Assembly: GCF_028553805.1 (NCBI RefSeq)
Contig: NZ_CP067140.1
Location: 1,984,001-2,048,000, forward strand
Source: Paracoccus saliphilus
GTDB taxonomy: Bacteria > Pseudomonadota > Alphaproteobacteria > Rhodobacterales > Rhodobacteraceae
Direction of reading: 5' to 3'
Length of the DNA stretch: 64,000 bases
The translations under genes were made by a program, and so were the position numbers. Shown in pieces: positions 8,670 to 17,597 of the stretch (positions within the stretch are counted from its first letter, which is position 1; the number at the start of each line of letters is the position of its first letter). The notes below the pieces were generated by a model that did not search any database, was not told the DNA's origin, and saw only the letters and a program-made list of their open reading frames with translations.

Positions 8670-10090
8670 TAGCCGAACCGCGCCACCCAGCTCTCGATCA
8701 GGTCATGCTGCAGCCTCTTCGCGCGCCGGGTCCAGCTGCGGACACCTGCGGGCAAGTCCTGCCCCTGGCTTGCGGCGTGACGCGGACCATCCATGCACAA
8801 CGTCGCGAATGCCAGCCTCCGCCCCGAAGGCGCGGCGGCGTAACCGGCCAGGTTCGACACGAAATTCAGCGTTCCGGTCTTGGCGAAGACCTCGGCCCGG
8901 CGGGGGGTGTCCGCGTCCAGCACCTCGGCCAACGGATCGTGCTTGAGCAGGTCGGGCAATCCAGTCTTCAACCCCGGCCCCGCCAGCAACCGGACCATCG
9001 CCGCCGCGGTTACCCGGCTCTCGGCGGACAGGCCGGAATGATCGGCAAAGCTGAAGCCATCGGGCAATCCTTGATCCGCGACCCATTCTTGCATTCTCGT
9101 GGCAGAGGCCTTCAGGTCCGGCGCGTCGCTGGCATGAAGGCCGATAACCTCGGCGGTGAGATTGGTCGAGTAATAGAGCATATCCTCGACGATCTTGCTG
9201 AGCGGCGGGCTTTCATGGCTGACCAGTTCCTCGGCCGCGGGCAGGCTGTCGATCACCTCGGGCGCCGGCAGGACCAGCCCCTTGGCGCGGCACAGCGTCT
9301 GGAACACGTCCCCGGCATAAAGCTCGGGCTGACGAACCGGCAGCCAGCGGCTACCCGCCCGGCCCATCGCACTGCGCGAAACCGTCCAGACCTCGCGCCC
9401 CTCGTCGAAACGGTAGCTGAACAGATCCTGTTGTGCGCCGGGATGGGCCGCGATCGTATAGGCACGCGGGGAATTCCTGGCCGCCCGCGCCTCCAGCGAC
9501 ATTTGGTAGCCGCCATCCCCACGCCGCCAGCCCAGATACACCCGGTTGAAATTCAGGATCATGCCGGACAGCGCCGGGTTATAGGCGAGGTGATCGGCTT
9601 GCGGCGGTGCTATTTCCTCGATCCGCGGCAGCGCACCGCCCCATACGGCGAAGCGTTTGGGCTGTTCCTGCCCCGTATCCGCCAGCTTCGCCGCCAGATC
9701 CGCCAGATCATCGCTGGACAGTACCGGGTCCCCGGCCCCCACCAGCACCAGCATGTCGCCCGCCCGCATGACACGCGTGCGGAACCGATGCGACGGTCCC
9801 AACCGGTCCAGTGCATAAAGCGCCGTCACCATCTTGAGCGTGCTGGCGGGCGCAAGGGGCGTCCAACCCGCCCCGTCTTCCAGCATCGCGCCCCCTTCCG
9901 GATCGAACAGCGCATAGCAGACCTGCCCCGGCAGGGCGGCGCGGGCGATCAGCGATGCGCTTCCCGGCACCGGCTTGGCCGGTGGCCGCTGTGCAAGCCC
10001 CGTCGCCATTCCCTGGGCGACAGCGCCTCGCCCGGCCCATCCGGCGGCAAGCGCACCGGTCAGGATCGCTCGTCTGGAAATCAGGCTCAC
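8669..10090 (-). CDS. dacB: D-alanyl-D-alanine carboxypeptidase/endopeptidase, PBP4 type (S13)
   Basis: This 473-residue periplasmic enzyme trims and cuts peptidoglycan cross-links. All three penicillin-binding motifs are visible: SxxK in ASTLKM (Ser83, Lys86), SxN in YYSTNLTAE, and KTG in FAKTGTLNF. The N-terminus has SRRAIL followed by a hydrophobic stretch ending in GAVAQ, which looks like a Tat-type signal peptide. The start is GTG at 10090, overlapping the TGA of nadD as GTGA, so translation is probably coupled. Length matches the S13 family. It converges on the vwa gene, with the inverted-end element between. Confidence 0.93.
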   Translation of the reverse strand: MSLISRRAILTGALAAGWAGRGAVAQGMATGLAQRPPAKPVPGSASLIARAALPGQVCYALFDPEGGAMLEDGAGWTPLAPASTLKMVTALYALDRLGPSHRFRTRVMRAGDMLVLVGAGDPVLSSDDLADLAAKLADTGQEQPKRFAVWGGALPRIEEIAPPQADHLAYNPALSGMILNFNRVYLGWRRGDGGYQMSLEARAARNSPRAYTIAAHPGAQQDLFSYRFDEGREVWTVSRSAMGRAGSRWLPVRQPELYAGDVFQTLCRAKGLVLPAPEVIDSLPAAEELVSHESPPLSKIVEDMLYYSTNLTAEVIGLHASDAPDLKASATRMQEWVADQGLPDGFSFADHSGLSAESRVTAAAMVRLLAGPGLKTGLPDLLKHDPLAEVLDADTPRRAEVFAKTGTLNFVSNLAGYAAAPSGRRLAFATLCMDGPRHAASQGQDLPAGVRSWTRRAKRLQHDLIESWVARFG

Positions 10091-10710
10091 TTCGCTGTCC
10101 CCTCTTCATCTGCCCGCATGTCGCCCCCGTTTCGGATCATCGTCGAGGAGAGCGGCGACATCGGCAGGTTCAGCAGCACCCATGCGGGCGGCTTCATCAT
10201 CGGCAACAGGCTTGCATAGGCTTCGGGCAGACGCCCTGCCCGCATGATCTGCGCCGCGCGAGATTGCCGGGCTGCCAGGCGCGTTCCCGGCCGCGCCAAT
10301 ACGCCGATAGGCACCCGCGCCGCAATCTCGGACCAACGTTCCCACCGATCGAACTGCACCAGGTTATCCGAGCCCATCAACCAGACGAATTGCACAGCCG
10401 GACAATGCCGCTGAAGCTCGGCGATGGTGTCGGCGGTCATGCGGGTGGCAAGCTGCGCCTCGATATCGGTGATCTCGACCCGTGGATGGCGCATGACGCG
10501 CCGCGCCGCCGCGATACGTTCGGCAAGCGGGGCTGGACCATGCTCTTTCAGCGGATTGCCGGGGCTGACCAGCCACCAGACCCGATCAAGCCCGAAACGG
10601 CGCAGGGCAAATTCGGTGATATGCGCATGCCCCTCATGGGCGGGATCGAAGGATCCGCCCAGAAGGCCGATGCGCATCCCCGGCCGCGCAATGGGAGTTT
10701 TCACCGTCAT
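10087..10710 (-). CDS. nadD: nicotinate-nucleotide adenylyltransferase
   Basis: NadD transfers AMP to nicotinate mononucleotide in NAD synthesis. The 207-residue protein starts with [17 protein letters not shown] and carries the nucleotidyltransferase motif [11 protein letters not shown] at about residues 18-28. The second nucleotide-binding motif is probably in the C-terminal [12 protein letters not shown] at 10710 is kept as the start, with AGGG just upstream; an internal ATG twelve codons later would also preserve the fold. It overlaps dacB by four bases. In many relatives nadD is next to rsfS and rlmH, but that is not the case here. Confidence 0.93.
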   Translation of the reverse strand: MTVKTPIARPGMRIGLLGGSFDPAHEGHAHITEFALRRFGLDRVWWLVSPGNPLKEHGPAPLAERIAAARRVMRHPRVEITDIEAQLATRMTADTIAELQRHCPAVQFVWLMGSDNLVQFDRWERWSEIAARVPIGVLARPGTRLAARQSRAAQIMRAGRLPEAYASLLPMMKPPAWVLLNLPMSPLSSTMIRNGGDMRADEEGTAK

Positions 10711-10782
10711 CGCCCTGACTTAGCGGATCGATCACGCCATGCCAACGCGGGAACGCATATTTGAAACACGGGCAACAGCCCG

Positions 10783-11850
10783 CTACAGGGAAGCAGGCAG
10801 CGAGGACGTGAGCTGGTTCTGTGGCGCGGTCAGGATCGACACTCTCCCGCGCCCATCCCTCTTGGAACTGTAGAGCGCCGAATCGGAATCGGCCAGAAGC
10901 TGCTCGGCGGTCGGGTGATCGTAACTGGTCGAAATGGCGATCCCGATACTTGCGGAAACCTGGCAGCGATTGTGACCGCATTCGACAGGCAGTTTGATCT
11001 CGCTGATGATGCGCTGTCCCAATTTGCGCAGCGATTTGTGATTGGTTGCGCCACGCAGGACCATGACGAATTCATCGCCCCCGATCCGGGCGGCAACATC
11101 GCCATCCCGGGTGGCATTCTCGAGCACCCGCGCAACGTGGCGCAACACCTCGTCACCCGCAGCATGGCCATACAGATCGTTCACTTCCTTGAAGTGATCA
11201 AGATCCACCTGTGCGACGGCGAAACCACCCCCGCTTCGGGCTTCCTCTTTGCCGCGTGTGGCATCGATCGCCAATTCCAGCGCCTGCTCCAGGCCGCGGC
11301 GGTTCTGCAGACCGGTCAAAGGGTCAGTATAGGAGCGGCTTTCAGCCTCGCGACGCGCATCGTTAAGCCGAACATTGAAAAGTGACAGTTCCCGCATAAA
11401 CTCCCGGTTGGCTTCATGCAGGAACAGCAACTCCATGGCATGACTGGATGCCGCAAAATCGCCGTCAGTCAGTTGCAGTTTTCTGACCGCCTCCGGCAGG
11501 GTCATCCCGAAACCCATGTTCAACAGGAACGTACCATCCGCCAAGCGTACCACATGACCGCGCAATTTGACCTCTTCATTTCCGGTCATCCGTAGCTCGA
11601 TCCGTTCATTGTGCAGTGCCGAATCCGTCAGAAGCTCTTCAAGGGGAACGGGTTTGGCCGGTCGGGTGATCACAAAGGCATCATGCAGAAACCGCGCATT
11701 CTCGGATAGAATTTTTCGGGCAGTTGGTCCGGCACCGAATAACCTCCCCTTCGCATCCACGAGCAGATGTTGAGGCAGGAGCGCCGCGAGATCCTCCGCG
11801 CTCAGCAGAACAGGTTTCGGGACAACGACATTCCTTTCATTGTCATTCAT
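10783..11850 (-). CDS. diguanylate cyclase with HNOBA-like N-terminal domain
   Basis: The 355-residue protein has two parts. Residues about 15-150 resemble the HNOBA domain that partners H-NOX proteins (key stretch LRGHVVRLADGTFLLNMGF at 97-115, then a helical linker). Residues about 170-345 form a GGDEF domain that makes cyclic di-GMP. The active site GGDEF is intact at 257-261, and an inhibitory-site RxxD (RDGD, 248-251) lies five residues before it, so the enzyme should be active and subject to product inhibition. Its ATG overlaps the stop of the H-NOX gene by four bases, so the two form a sensor/output pair. No transmembrane segment was seen. Confidence 0.93.
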   Translation of the reverse strand: MNDNERNVVVPKPVLLSAEDLAALLPQHLLVDAKGRLFGAGPTARKILSENARFLHDAFVITRPAKPVPLEELLTDSALHNERIELRMTGNEEVKLRGHVVRLADGTFLLNMGFGMTLPEAVRKLQLTDGDFAASSHAMELLFLHEANREFMRELSLFNVRLNDARREAESRSYTDPLTGLQNRRGLEQALELAIDATRGKEEARSGGGFAVAQVDLDHFKEVNDLYGHAAGDEVLRHVARVLENATRDGDVAARIGGDEFVMVLRGATNHKSLRKLGQRIISEIKLPVECGHNRCQVSASIGIAISTSYDHPTAEQLLADSDSALYSSKRDGRGRVSILTAPQNQLTSSLPASL

Positions 11851-12407
11851 CGTGCCGGTTCCTCGTTCTCACCAAGCAGGAAGCTGCGACCGGACGTGAA
11901 GAAACCATCCGATATCTGTACCGTCACGCTGTTTTCCTCGATCCCGATCACACCCAAGGCACCGTAATCATCCGCCATGCAGCGGATCAGGCCCGCCATG
12001 GCACATGCCCATTCATGCCCGTCCGAAGGGAAATCCACCCGAAGGCAATCGATACCATCTTCGGTCACTCGTATCCGAGGCATGAGAAAATCCGGTGCAA
12101 TCATGCGTACCCGGTCGCCCAGCATTTCGAGATTCAGCAGAAAATCGTGGAAATTTCGTCCCGAGAAGCGCAACAAACGCCGTATTCGTTCCTGCCGGGC
12201 GCTCCATGCCCCGAGATCCTCGAGCAAATCGTCCTTGGGCTTGCCCAGCATCTGCGCCGCCATCGCGATCAAATCCTGGCTGTTCAGATCATCAATGGAA
12301 CTGCGATACGAAGCCACTCCTGAGGATCGGCAAACGCGATGCCAAAGCGCGTCACTATAGGTTTCCCGCAGAAACGACTCGATGAATTTTCGGACCAGCC
12401 AATGCAT
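11847..12407 (-). CDS. H-NOX family protein with an apparently degenerate haem site
   Basis: This 186-residue protein has the length and pattern of H-NOX (haem nitric oxide/oxygen binding) domains, including the helical N-terminus, FLLNL, and AGLIRCMADDYGAL near the C-terminal half. In canonical H-NOX the proximal histidine follows the (L)NL..I element. My hand alignment puts Gly97 (LEMLGDRV) there. The YxSxR haem-propionate motif is also not seen; the region reads VDFPSDGHEW. The nearest histidines are His87 (NFHDF) and His131. It may bind haem differently or not at all. ATG at 12407 is chosen because GGAGG sits six bases upstream; a GTG at 12413 would overlap that site. It is translationally coupled to the cyclase. 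Confidence 0.85.
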   Translation of the reverse strand: MHWLVRKFIESFLRETYSDALWHRVCRSSGVASYRSSIDDLNSQDLIAMAAQMLGKPKDDLLEDLGAWSARQERIRRLLRFSGRNFHDFLLNLEMLGDRVRMIAPDFLMPRIRVTEDGIDCLRVDFPSDGHEWACAMAGLIRCMADDYGALGVIGIEENSVTVQISDGFFTSGRSFLLGENEEPAR

Positions 12408-12485
12408 GCTCACCTCCGGATGAACGATCCATAACGCGGAATCGTAAAGGAAGTGGAAATCCGGAAAATTCCAGAGCGTCGGAGT

Positions 12486-12776
12486 TCAATCCGGCTCCCA
12501 TCCGAAGCTGCCGGGACCGCCAAGCGCTATGCGTGCAGACAGGACCTCTTCGGGGCGAATCGACATCGATTTTGCGAATTCCAGTACGCGGCGGTCATCT
12601 TCGAGCAGGAAATCCAGGACATGCATGCAGAAATCCGGTTCCTGCGCCGCCTGTCTCAGCGCTTCGGGCTTAAGCCCGCTGCTGGCCAGAAGCGCCGAAG
12701 CAAGTTCCGGATGATCGGCGATATGGATCAATGCCCTGACCGCGAGCTCTTGCGCGGCTATTGCCGAATAACTCAT
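12486..12776 (-). CDS. DUF3572 family protein
   Basis: A 96-residue all-helical protein of a family confined largely to Alphaproteobacteria, function unknown. Features seen are ALIHIADHPEL near the start and FCMHVLDFLLEDDRRVLEFA in the middle. The ATG at 12776 follows AGGAGG. It lies 78 bases upstream of the H-NOX gene on the same strand and may share its transcript, but the family occurs widely without H-NOX, so a functional link is not implied. Confidence 0.82.
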   Translation of the reverse strand: MSYSAIAAQELAVRALIHIADHPELASALLASSGLKPEALRQAAQEPDFCMHVLDFLLEDDRRVLEFAKSMSIRPEEVLSARIALGGPGSFGWEPD

Positions 12777-12986
12777 TTCTCACCTCCTGAACGTGTATGG
12801 TCCGCGGCAAAGTCACGCAGCCATACCGCAAACTCTGGCCCCACGGGCGTCAAGTCATTATGTTACCGGCACGGGACAAGGCTTTGGCCAATTGCCGCAT
12901 GACCGCAATGTCCCGAATTCGGCCCTAACGGGTCATGCAAGGAACCCGGCCCATCGGCAAGGCGGATTGCGAATGGAGAGGACGGA

Positions 12987-13400
12987 ATGACCCAGATCGA
13001 CACGACCGGCCCCGGTGAAATCGAACGCCCCACGCGCGAAGCGATGTTGCGCGGCCTGCGCGGACGCTGCCCCGCCTGCGGAGAGGGACGATTGTTCAGC
13101 TCCTATCTCAAGGTCGCCGATCATTGTCCGAATTGCGACGAGGCGCTGCATCACCAGCGCGCGGATGACGGTCCGGCCTATCTGACGATCCTGCTGGTGT
13201 CGCATCTGGGCGCGCCACTGCTGCTGGCCTGTTACATGGCGTGGCGGCCCTCGGCGATGACGATGATCCTCACCTTCGGGATCGGCGCTGTGGTTCTGTC
13301 ACTGCTGCTGCTGCCGCGGATCAAGGGTGGCATGGTCGGGCTTCAATGGGCACGGCGGATGCATGGCTTTGGCTCCGCCTCCGAAACGGCTACGTCATGA
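12987..13400 (+). CDS. DUF983 membrane protein
   Basis: The 137-residue protein starts with a zinc-ribbon-like segment: CPACG near residue 31 and CPNC near residue 52. It continues with the family motif RADDGPAYL and then two hydrophobic helices at about 70-112. DUF983 proteins are common in Alphaproteobacteria; their role is not established, though they are often near cytochrome oxidase or NUDIX genes. The stop overlaps the NUDIX start as ATGA, so the two genes are coupled. A GAGAGG-type ribosome site precedes ATG 12987. Confidence 0.88.
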   Translation: MTQIDTTGPGEIERPTREAMLRGLRGRCPACGEGRLFSSYLKVADHCPNCDEALHHQRADDGPAYLTILLVSHLGAPLLLACYMAWRPSAMTMILTFGIGAVVLSLLLLPRIKGGMVGLQWARRMHGFGSASETATS

Positions 13401-14092
13401 CGGTCCAGGAGAGCCCACCGATCCGCGATGCCGCGACGATCGTCCTGCTCAGGCGTCATGCCGGGGGCAGTTCGGTCCTGATGGGCATGCGCGGGGTCAA
13501 GGCGGTCTTCATGCCGTCGAAATATGTCTTTCCGGGCGGGGCGGTGGATCCTGCGGATGCCCTAGCTCCTCTCGCCCGACCGCTCAGCGAGATGAACCGG
13601 CGCCGGCTGCTGGAGGAGCCGCGTGAGGGCCCGCCCCCCGATCCCCATGCCATCGCCGCCGCCGCACTTCGCGAACTGGCCGAGGAAACCGGCCTGTTGA
13701 TTGGCGCATCGCAGGGCCCCGCCAGCAATTGGCCGGGCTATGCCGAGACCGGGCTCAGCCCCGATGCGTCAAAACTGCATTATGTCTTTCGGGCCATCAC
13801 CCCACCGGGCCGCCCGCGCCGTTTCGACGCCCGTTTCTTCGTGGTAGATGCGGATGTGATCAGCGGAGATCCCGATGATTTCGGCCGCGCCTGCGATGAG
13901 CTGTCACATCTGCATTGGGTGCCGCTGCCAGAGGCGCGGGCTCTGGACCTACCTTTTATCACCGAAGTCGTGCTGGCCGAGATCGCAGAACTGACTGGCT
14001 CCGTCACCCATCACGATCCGCTGCCGCTACCCGATACCGTGCCGTTCTTTGACAATCGCGGCAGCGCGCCCCGTTTCGCGCAAATCGTGTAG
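13397..14092 (+). CDS. NUDIX hydrolase with inserted loop
   Basis: A 231-residue pyrophosphohydrolase that probably cleaves a nucleoside-diphosphate-linked substrate. The NUDIX box is split: FPGGAVD is followed by an insertion of about 40 residues before REL.EETGLLIG, whereas the usual box has a fixed short spacing. The same layout occurs in the NUDT19/NUDT7-like coenzyme A diphosphatase group, which suggests but does not prove CoA or acyl-CoA as substrate. The frame is open to 13241, but ATG 13397 overlaps the DUF983 stop and begins the homology. A repeat copy lies just after its stop. Confidence 0.87.
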   Translation: MTVQESPPIRDAATIVLLRRHAGGSSVLMGMRGVKAVFMPSKYVFPGGAVDPADALAPLARPLSEMNRRRLLEEPREGPPPDPHAIAAAALRELAEETGLLIGASQGPASNWPGYAETGLSPDASKLHYVFRAITPPGRPRRFDARFFVVDADVISGDPDDFGRACDELSHLHWVPLPEARALDLPFITEVVLAEIAELTGSVTHHDPLPLPDTVPFFDNRGSAPRFAQIV

Positions 14093-14148
14093 ATCCTGAA
14101 CCCTCTGCCGGTCCAACGCGTGGAAGACTTTTGCGTCCCGCGACAGCT

Positions 14149-14206
14149 GGGGGGCTTTGCGCCCCCCAAGACCCCCCGCAGGATATTTTCATGAAGAAGA
14201 AGGAGC
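14149..14206 (+). repeat. dispersed hairpin-plus-tail repeat, copy C
   Basis: A perfect 7-bp GC hairpin (GGGGGGC at 14149-14155, GCCCCCC at 14161-14167) is followed by AAGACCCCCC and the core GGATATTT-T-CATGAAGAAGAAG. It lies about 55 bases past the NUDIX stop in the convergent gap with the PaaG-like gene. Copies A and C share hairpin, C run and core in the same order. Confidence 0.78.
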
Positions 14207-14248
14207 CCGTCCGGTCTGCATGGCGCCCGACGCGTCCCCGTGCGTTCT

Positions 14249-15019
14249 TCAACTTCCGGTAAAGCGTGGTTTGCGTTTTTCCAGGAAGGCCGTCACGCCC
14301 TCGCGGAAATCGCTGCTGCGTCCGGCCTGCCCCTGCAGCTTCGCCTCGAGTTTCAGTTGCTCTTCCAGGTCATTGTCGAAGGATTCCGCTACCGCCTGGC
14401 GCACCGCGCGATAGGCGGAGGTCGGTCCCTGCGCCAGTTGGCGGGCACGCGCGGCGACGGTTTCGGCAAATTCGCCATCGGGCAATGCTTCCCAGATCAG
14501 GCCCCAATCGGCTGCCTGACGCGCCGGGATGGCGTCGGCGAAAAGCATCATGCCCATGGCCCGTGCCGCACCGACGGCCCGCGGAATGGCCCAGGTCCCG
14601 CCCGCATCGGGCACCAGGCCGATTCGAGTGAAGGCCTGGATGAAATCCGCGCTTTCCGCCGCGATCACCACATCCGCGACCAGCGCCAGGTTGGCCCCGG
14701 CCCCGGCTGCCGTGCCGTTCACCGCCGCGATAACCGGCACCGGGCAGTTGCGGACGGCATGCAGCATCGGTTCATATTCATCGCGCAAGGTCGCCTCGAG
14801 ATCGCGGGCCGCATTCGCGTCGGTCAGGTCCTGTCCCGAACAGAAGGCCCGGCCAGATCCGGTCAACACCACGCAGCGCACTTCCTTCGGCAGCGAGGTC
14901 AGGGCATGCGTGATCTCTGCCCGCATCCGGCTGTTCAGCGCGTTCATCTTGTCGGGCCGATCGAGAATCAGCGTCGCGATGCCGTCCCTGACGCCGAACT
15001 GAATGGTTTCGAAATCCAT
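14249..15019 (-). CDS. paaG: enoyl-CoA hydratase/isomerase family, PaaG-like
   Basis: This 256-residue crotonase-fold protein resembles the 2-(1,2-epoxy-1,2-dihydrophenyl)acetyl-CoA isomerase of phenylacetate breakdown. Seen motifs are GSGRAFCSGQDLTD, the oxyanion-hole stretch NGTAAGAGANLAL, GLVPDAGGTW, and the C-terminal FREGVTAFLEKRKPRFTG, which is nearly diagnostic for PaaG. ATG at 15019 follows AAGGGGG; an upstream in-frame start at 15046 has no such site. No other paa gene is in the window, so it could also be a general enoyl-CoA hydratase. Confidence 0.85.
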   Translation of the reverse strand: MDFETIQFGVRDGIATLILDRPDKMNALNSRMRAEITHALTSLPKEVRCVVLTGSGRAFCSGQDLTDANAARDLEATLRDEYEPMLHAVRNCPVPVIAAVNGTAAGAGANLALVADVVIAAESADFIQAFTRIGLVPDAGGTWAIPRAVGAARAMGMMLFADAIPARQAADWGLIWEALPDGEFAETVAARARQLAQGPTSAYRAVRQAVAESFDNDLEEQLKLEAKLQGQAGRSSDFREGVTAFLEKRKPRFTGS

Positions 15020-15085
15020 GATATCCCCCTTGTTCCTCGCAGCCATGATGGCGAAATTGGCGCGGGGGGAAAGCGCAACCCTGCG

Positions 15086-15544
15086 TCACTCGCGCATGAT
15101 CTCGTCCAGCCGGGATTTCTCTGTCTCGCTGAGCGTTGTCGTCGGGGGCGCGGCCCCCGATCGTCCGCGGATAAAGACCCATGCAATCAGCAGCCCCAAT
15201 AGCGCCATCACCGGCCCGGCCAGCCAGAGGATCAGGTTGCCACCACGGGCACGCGGTTCGAACAGCACGAATTCCCCGAAACGATCCACCACCGCGTCGA
15301 TCACTTCGGCATTGTTATCACCTGCCACCAGCCGTTCGCGGACATAGAGCCGCAGGTCACGGCTGATGGCGGCATTCGATTCATCGATGTTCTCGCCCTG
15401 ACAGATAGGGCAGCGCAGCTTTTGCGATATCTCGCGGGCCCGTGCCTCCAATGCCGGATCCTCCAGCACCTCGTCGGGCTGAACGGCCAGCGCGGGCGAC
15501 AAAAGCGCCATCAGCAGCACGAGGATCAGGGACAAGCGTTTCAT
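15086..15544 (-). CDS. ccmH: cytochrome c maturation protein CcmH
   Basis: A 152-residue membrane-anchored thiol-disulfide protein that keeps apocytochrome c cysteines reduced for haem attachment. It has a signal peptide (residues 1-21), the redox motif LRCPICQ near residue 42, and a C-terminal membrane helix at about 104-125 (LILWLAGPVMALLGLLIAWV). The start overlaps the end of ccmF by four bases. The C-terminal CcmI-type extension is absent and no ccmI gene is adjacent in the window. Confidence 0.95.
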   Translation of the reverse strand: MKRLSLILVLLMALLSPALAVQPDEVLEDPALEARAREISQKLRCPICQGENIDESNAAISRDLRLYVRERLVAGDNNAEVIDAVVDRFGEFVLFEPRARGGNLILWLAGPVMALLGLLIAWVFIRGRSGAAPPTTTLSETEKSRLDEIMRE

Positions 15545-17505
15545 TCCGCGGGAACCGCTGCCATGGGGCCGCGTTTCCTGGCTCCGGCCGCCACGCGATA
15601 GCGGCGATCCGACAGGCTGATCATTCCGCCAAGCGCCATCAGGATCGCGCCGGCCCAGATCCAGTTGGCGAATGGCTTCACGTAAGAGCGCACCGCCCAG
15701 CCCCCGTCCTTCTGCGCATCCCCGATCACCAGGTAGATGTCGCGGAAGATGCCATTGTCGATTGCCGCCTCGGTCGTGGGCATGGCCTGCACCGGGTAGA
15801 CGCGTTTCTCGGGGCGCAGCGTGGCGACTTGTCGTCCGTTCCTGGCCACATCGAGCGTCGCCATGGTCGAAAGATAGTTCGGCCCCTCGACCTCATCCAC
15901 CGCCTTCAAGGTGATCTGGTAACCCGCCACCTCGAATGGCTCGTCAATCTGTGCGACGCGGATATCCTCGGTCTGCCAGGCGGTCAGCAGGGCCACCCCG
16001 ATGAAGGTTACGCCAAGGCCTGAATGCGCCACCGCCTTGCCCCAATCCGCGCGCGGCAGGCGCAACAGGCGCGACAGGCCGGATTTCCCTGTGCGGTGGA
16101 TGAGCTCGGCGACCGAGCTGCCGATCAGCCAGGCGCCAAGCCCTGCCCCGATGATCGCGATGGCAGAACGCCCGGTCGAGACCGCGAAAACCAGCAGCAT
16201 GACGGCGGCGGCGAAGATCAGCGCTCCGCGCAAGGGCCGTATCGCCCGCGAAGGGACAGCGCGCTTCCATGGCATGATCGCCCCGAGGGGCAGCGCAACG
16301 GCCAGCACCAGCATGAATGGCGTGAAGGCCTTGTTGAAGAAGGGTGCGCCCACCGACAATTTGCGGTCCCACATCATCTCGGCGAAAAGCGGCCACATGG
16401 TGCCGATGAAGACCACGAAGGCCGACACCGCCAGCAGCACGTTGTTGAGCACCAATGCCCCTTCTCGCGAGACGGGAGCAAAGACCCCCTTCGCCGTCAT
16501 CTGCCCCGCCCGAGCGGCGTAAAGCGTCAGGGCCCCGCCGGTGAAGACGGCAAGAATGGCGAGGATGAAAACCCCACGCGCCGGGTCGCTGGCAAAGCTG
16601 TGGACAGAGGTGATTACGCCCGAGCGCACGATGAAGGTGCCGATCATCGAGAAACCGAAAGCCATGATTGCCAGCAGAATGGTCCAGCTTTTCAGCGCCT
16701 CGCGCTTTTCGACGACGATGGCCGAATGCAGCAGGGCGGCAGCCAGCAGCCATGGCATGAAGCTGGCATTCTCCACCGGGTCCCAGAACCAGAACCCGCC
16801 CCAGCCAAGCTCGTAATAGGCCCACCAGGATCCAAGCGCGATGCCGATGGTCAGGAACATCCAGGCCGCCAGCGTCCAGGGCCGCACCCATCGCGCCCAT
16901 GTCGCATCCACCCGCCCCTCGATCAGCGCGGCGACGGCAAAGCTGAAGGCCATGGAAAGCCCGACATAGCCCAGGTAAAGGAAGGGCGGATGAAAGGCCA
17001 AGCCCGGATCCTGCAGAAGCGGGTTCAGGTCACGCCCGTCGAACGGCGGATTCGCGAGACGCAGGAACGGGTTCGAGGTGAAGATGATGAAGGCGTAGAA
17101 GGCCGCCCCGATAGAGGCCTGCACCGCCAGCACCCGCGCCCTGAGGCTCGGCGGCAGGTTGCCCCCGAAAGCCGCCGCCGCCGCGCCGAACAGCGCCAGG
17201 ATCAGCACCCAAAGCAGCATCGAGCCTTCGTGGTTTCCCCAGACACCGCTGATCTTGTAAAGCATCGGCTTGGCGGTATGGGAATTCTCATAGACCAGCT
17301 TGAGCGAGAAATCCGAAGTGACGAAAGCCACGGTCAGCGCGGCGAATGACAGACCTGTCAGCAGGAATTGCGCCATGGCCGCGGGGCGGGCGCTGTCCAT
17401 CCATCCCTGCCATCCCTTTGCCGCACCGATCATCGGCACGATCATCTGATACAACGCCACGGCAAAGGCGAGGATCAGGGCGAAATGGCCGAATTCTGCG
17501 ATCAT
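15541..17505 (-). CDS. ccmF: haem lyase subunit CcmF
   Basis: This 654-residue polytopic membrane protein is the core of the haem ligation complex of System I cytochrome c maturation. The haem-handling WWD region is visible as GWGGFWFWDPVENASFMPWL. It has many hydrophobic helices and normal length. ATG at 17505 follows GGAGG at nine bases. Unlike the common ccmE-ccmF order, it is separated from ccmE by a holin/endolysin pair and by a terminator at 17544-17568. It therefore either depends on read-through or has a promoter inside 17506-17543. Confidence 0.96.
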   Translation of the reverse strand: MIAEFGHFALILAFAVALYQMIVPMIGAAKGWQGWMDSARPAAMAQFLLTGLSFAALTVAFVTSDFSLKLVYENSHTAKPMLYKISGVWGNHEGSMLLWVLILALFGAAAAAFGGNLPPSLRARVLAVQASIGAAFYAFIIFTSNPFLRLANPPFDGRDLNPLLQDPGLAFHPPFLYLGYVGLSMAFSFAVAALIEGRVDATWARWVRPWTLAAWMFLTIGIALGSWWAYYELGWGGFWFWDPVENASFMPWLLAAALLHSAIVVEKREALKSWTILLAIMAFGFSMIGTFIVRSGVITSVHSFASDPARGVFILAILAVFTGGALTLYAARAGQMTAKGVFAPVSREGALVLNNVLLAVSAFVVFIGTMWPLFAEMMWDRKLSVGAPFFNKAFTPFMLVLAVALPLGAIMPWKRAVPSRAIRPLRGALIFAAAVMLLVFAVSTGRSAIAIIGAGLGAWLIGSSVAELIHRTGKSGLSRLLRLPRADWGKAVAHSGLGVTFIGVALLTAWQTEDIRVAQIDEPFEVAGYQITLKAVDEVEGPNYLSTMATLDVARNGRQVATLRPEKRVYPVQAMPTTEAAIDNGIFRDIYLVIGDAQKDGGWAVRSYVKPFANWIWAGAILMALGGMISLSDRRYRVAAGARKRGPMAAVPAE

Positions 17506-17543
17506 GCGGGCGGTCCTCCGTATGAGCGCAGCATAGGGGTATG

Positions 17544-17568
17544 AAAAAGGGGGGGAAAGTCCCCCCTT
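17544..17568 (-). terminator. Rho-independent terminator after the holin gene
   Basis: On the minus strand a G6 arm (17566-17561), the loop ACTTT, and a C7 arm (17555-17549) are followed by five T (17548-17544). It lies 30-54 bases after the holin stop and 39 bases before the ccmF start, so it should insulate the lysis cassette from ccmF. Confidence 0.8.
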
Positions 17569-17597
17569 CGTCTTTACCTGTCAGTTTTCCGTGTGAC

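Noticed and set aside
16024..17349. A 441-codon open frame antisense to ccmF
   Set aside because: The translated protein is very rich in Arg, Gln and Gly with no hydrophobic core, typical of a shadow of a membrane-protein gene.
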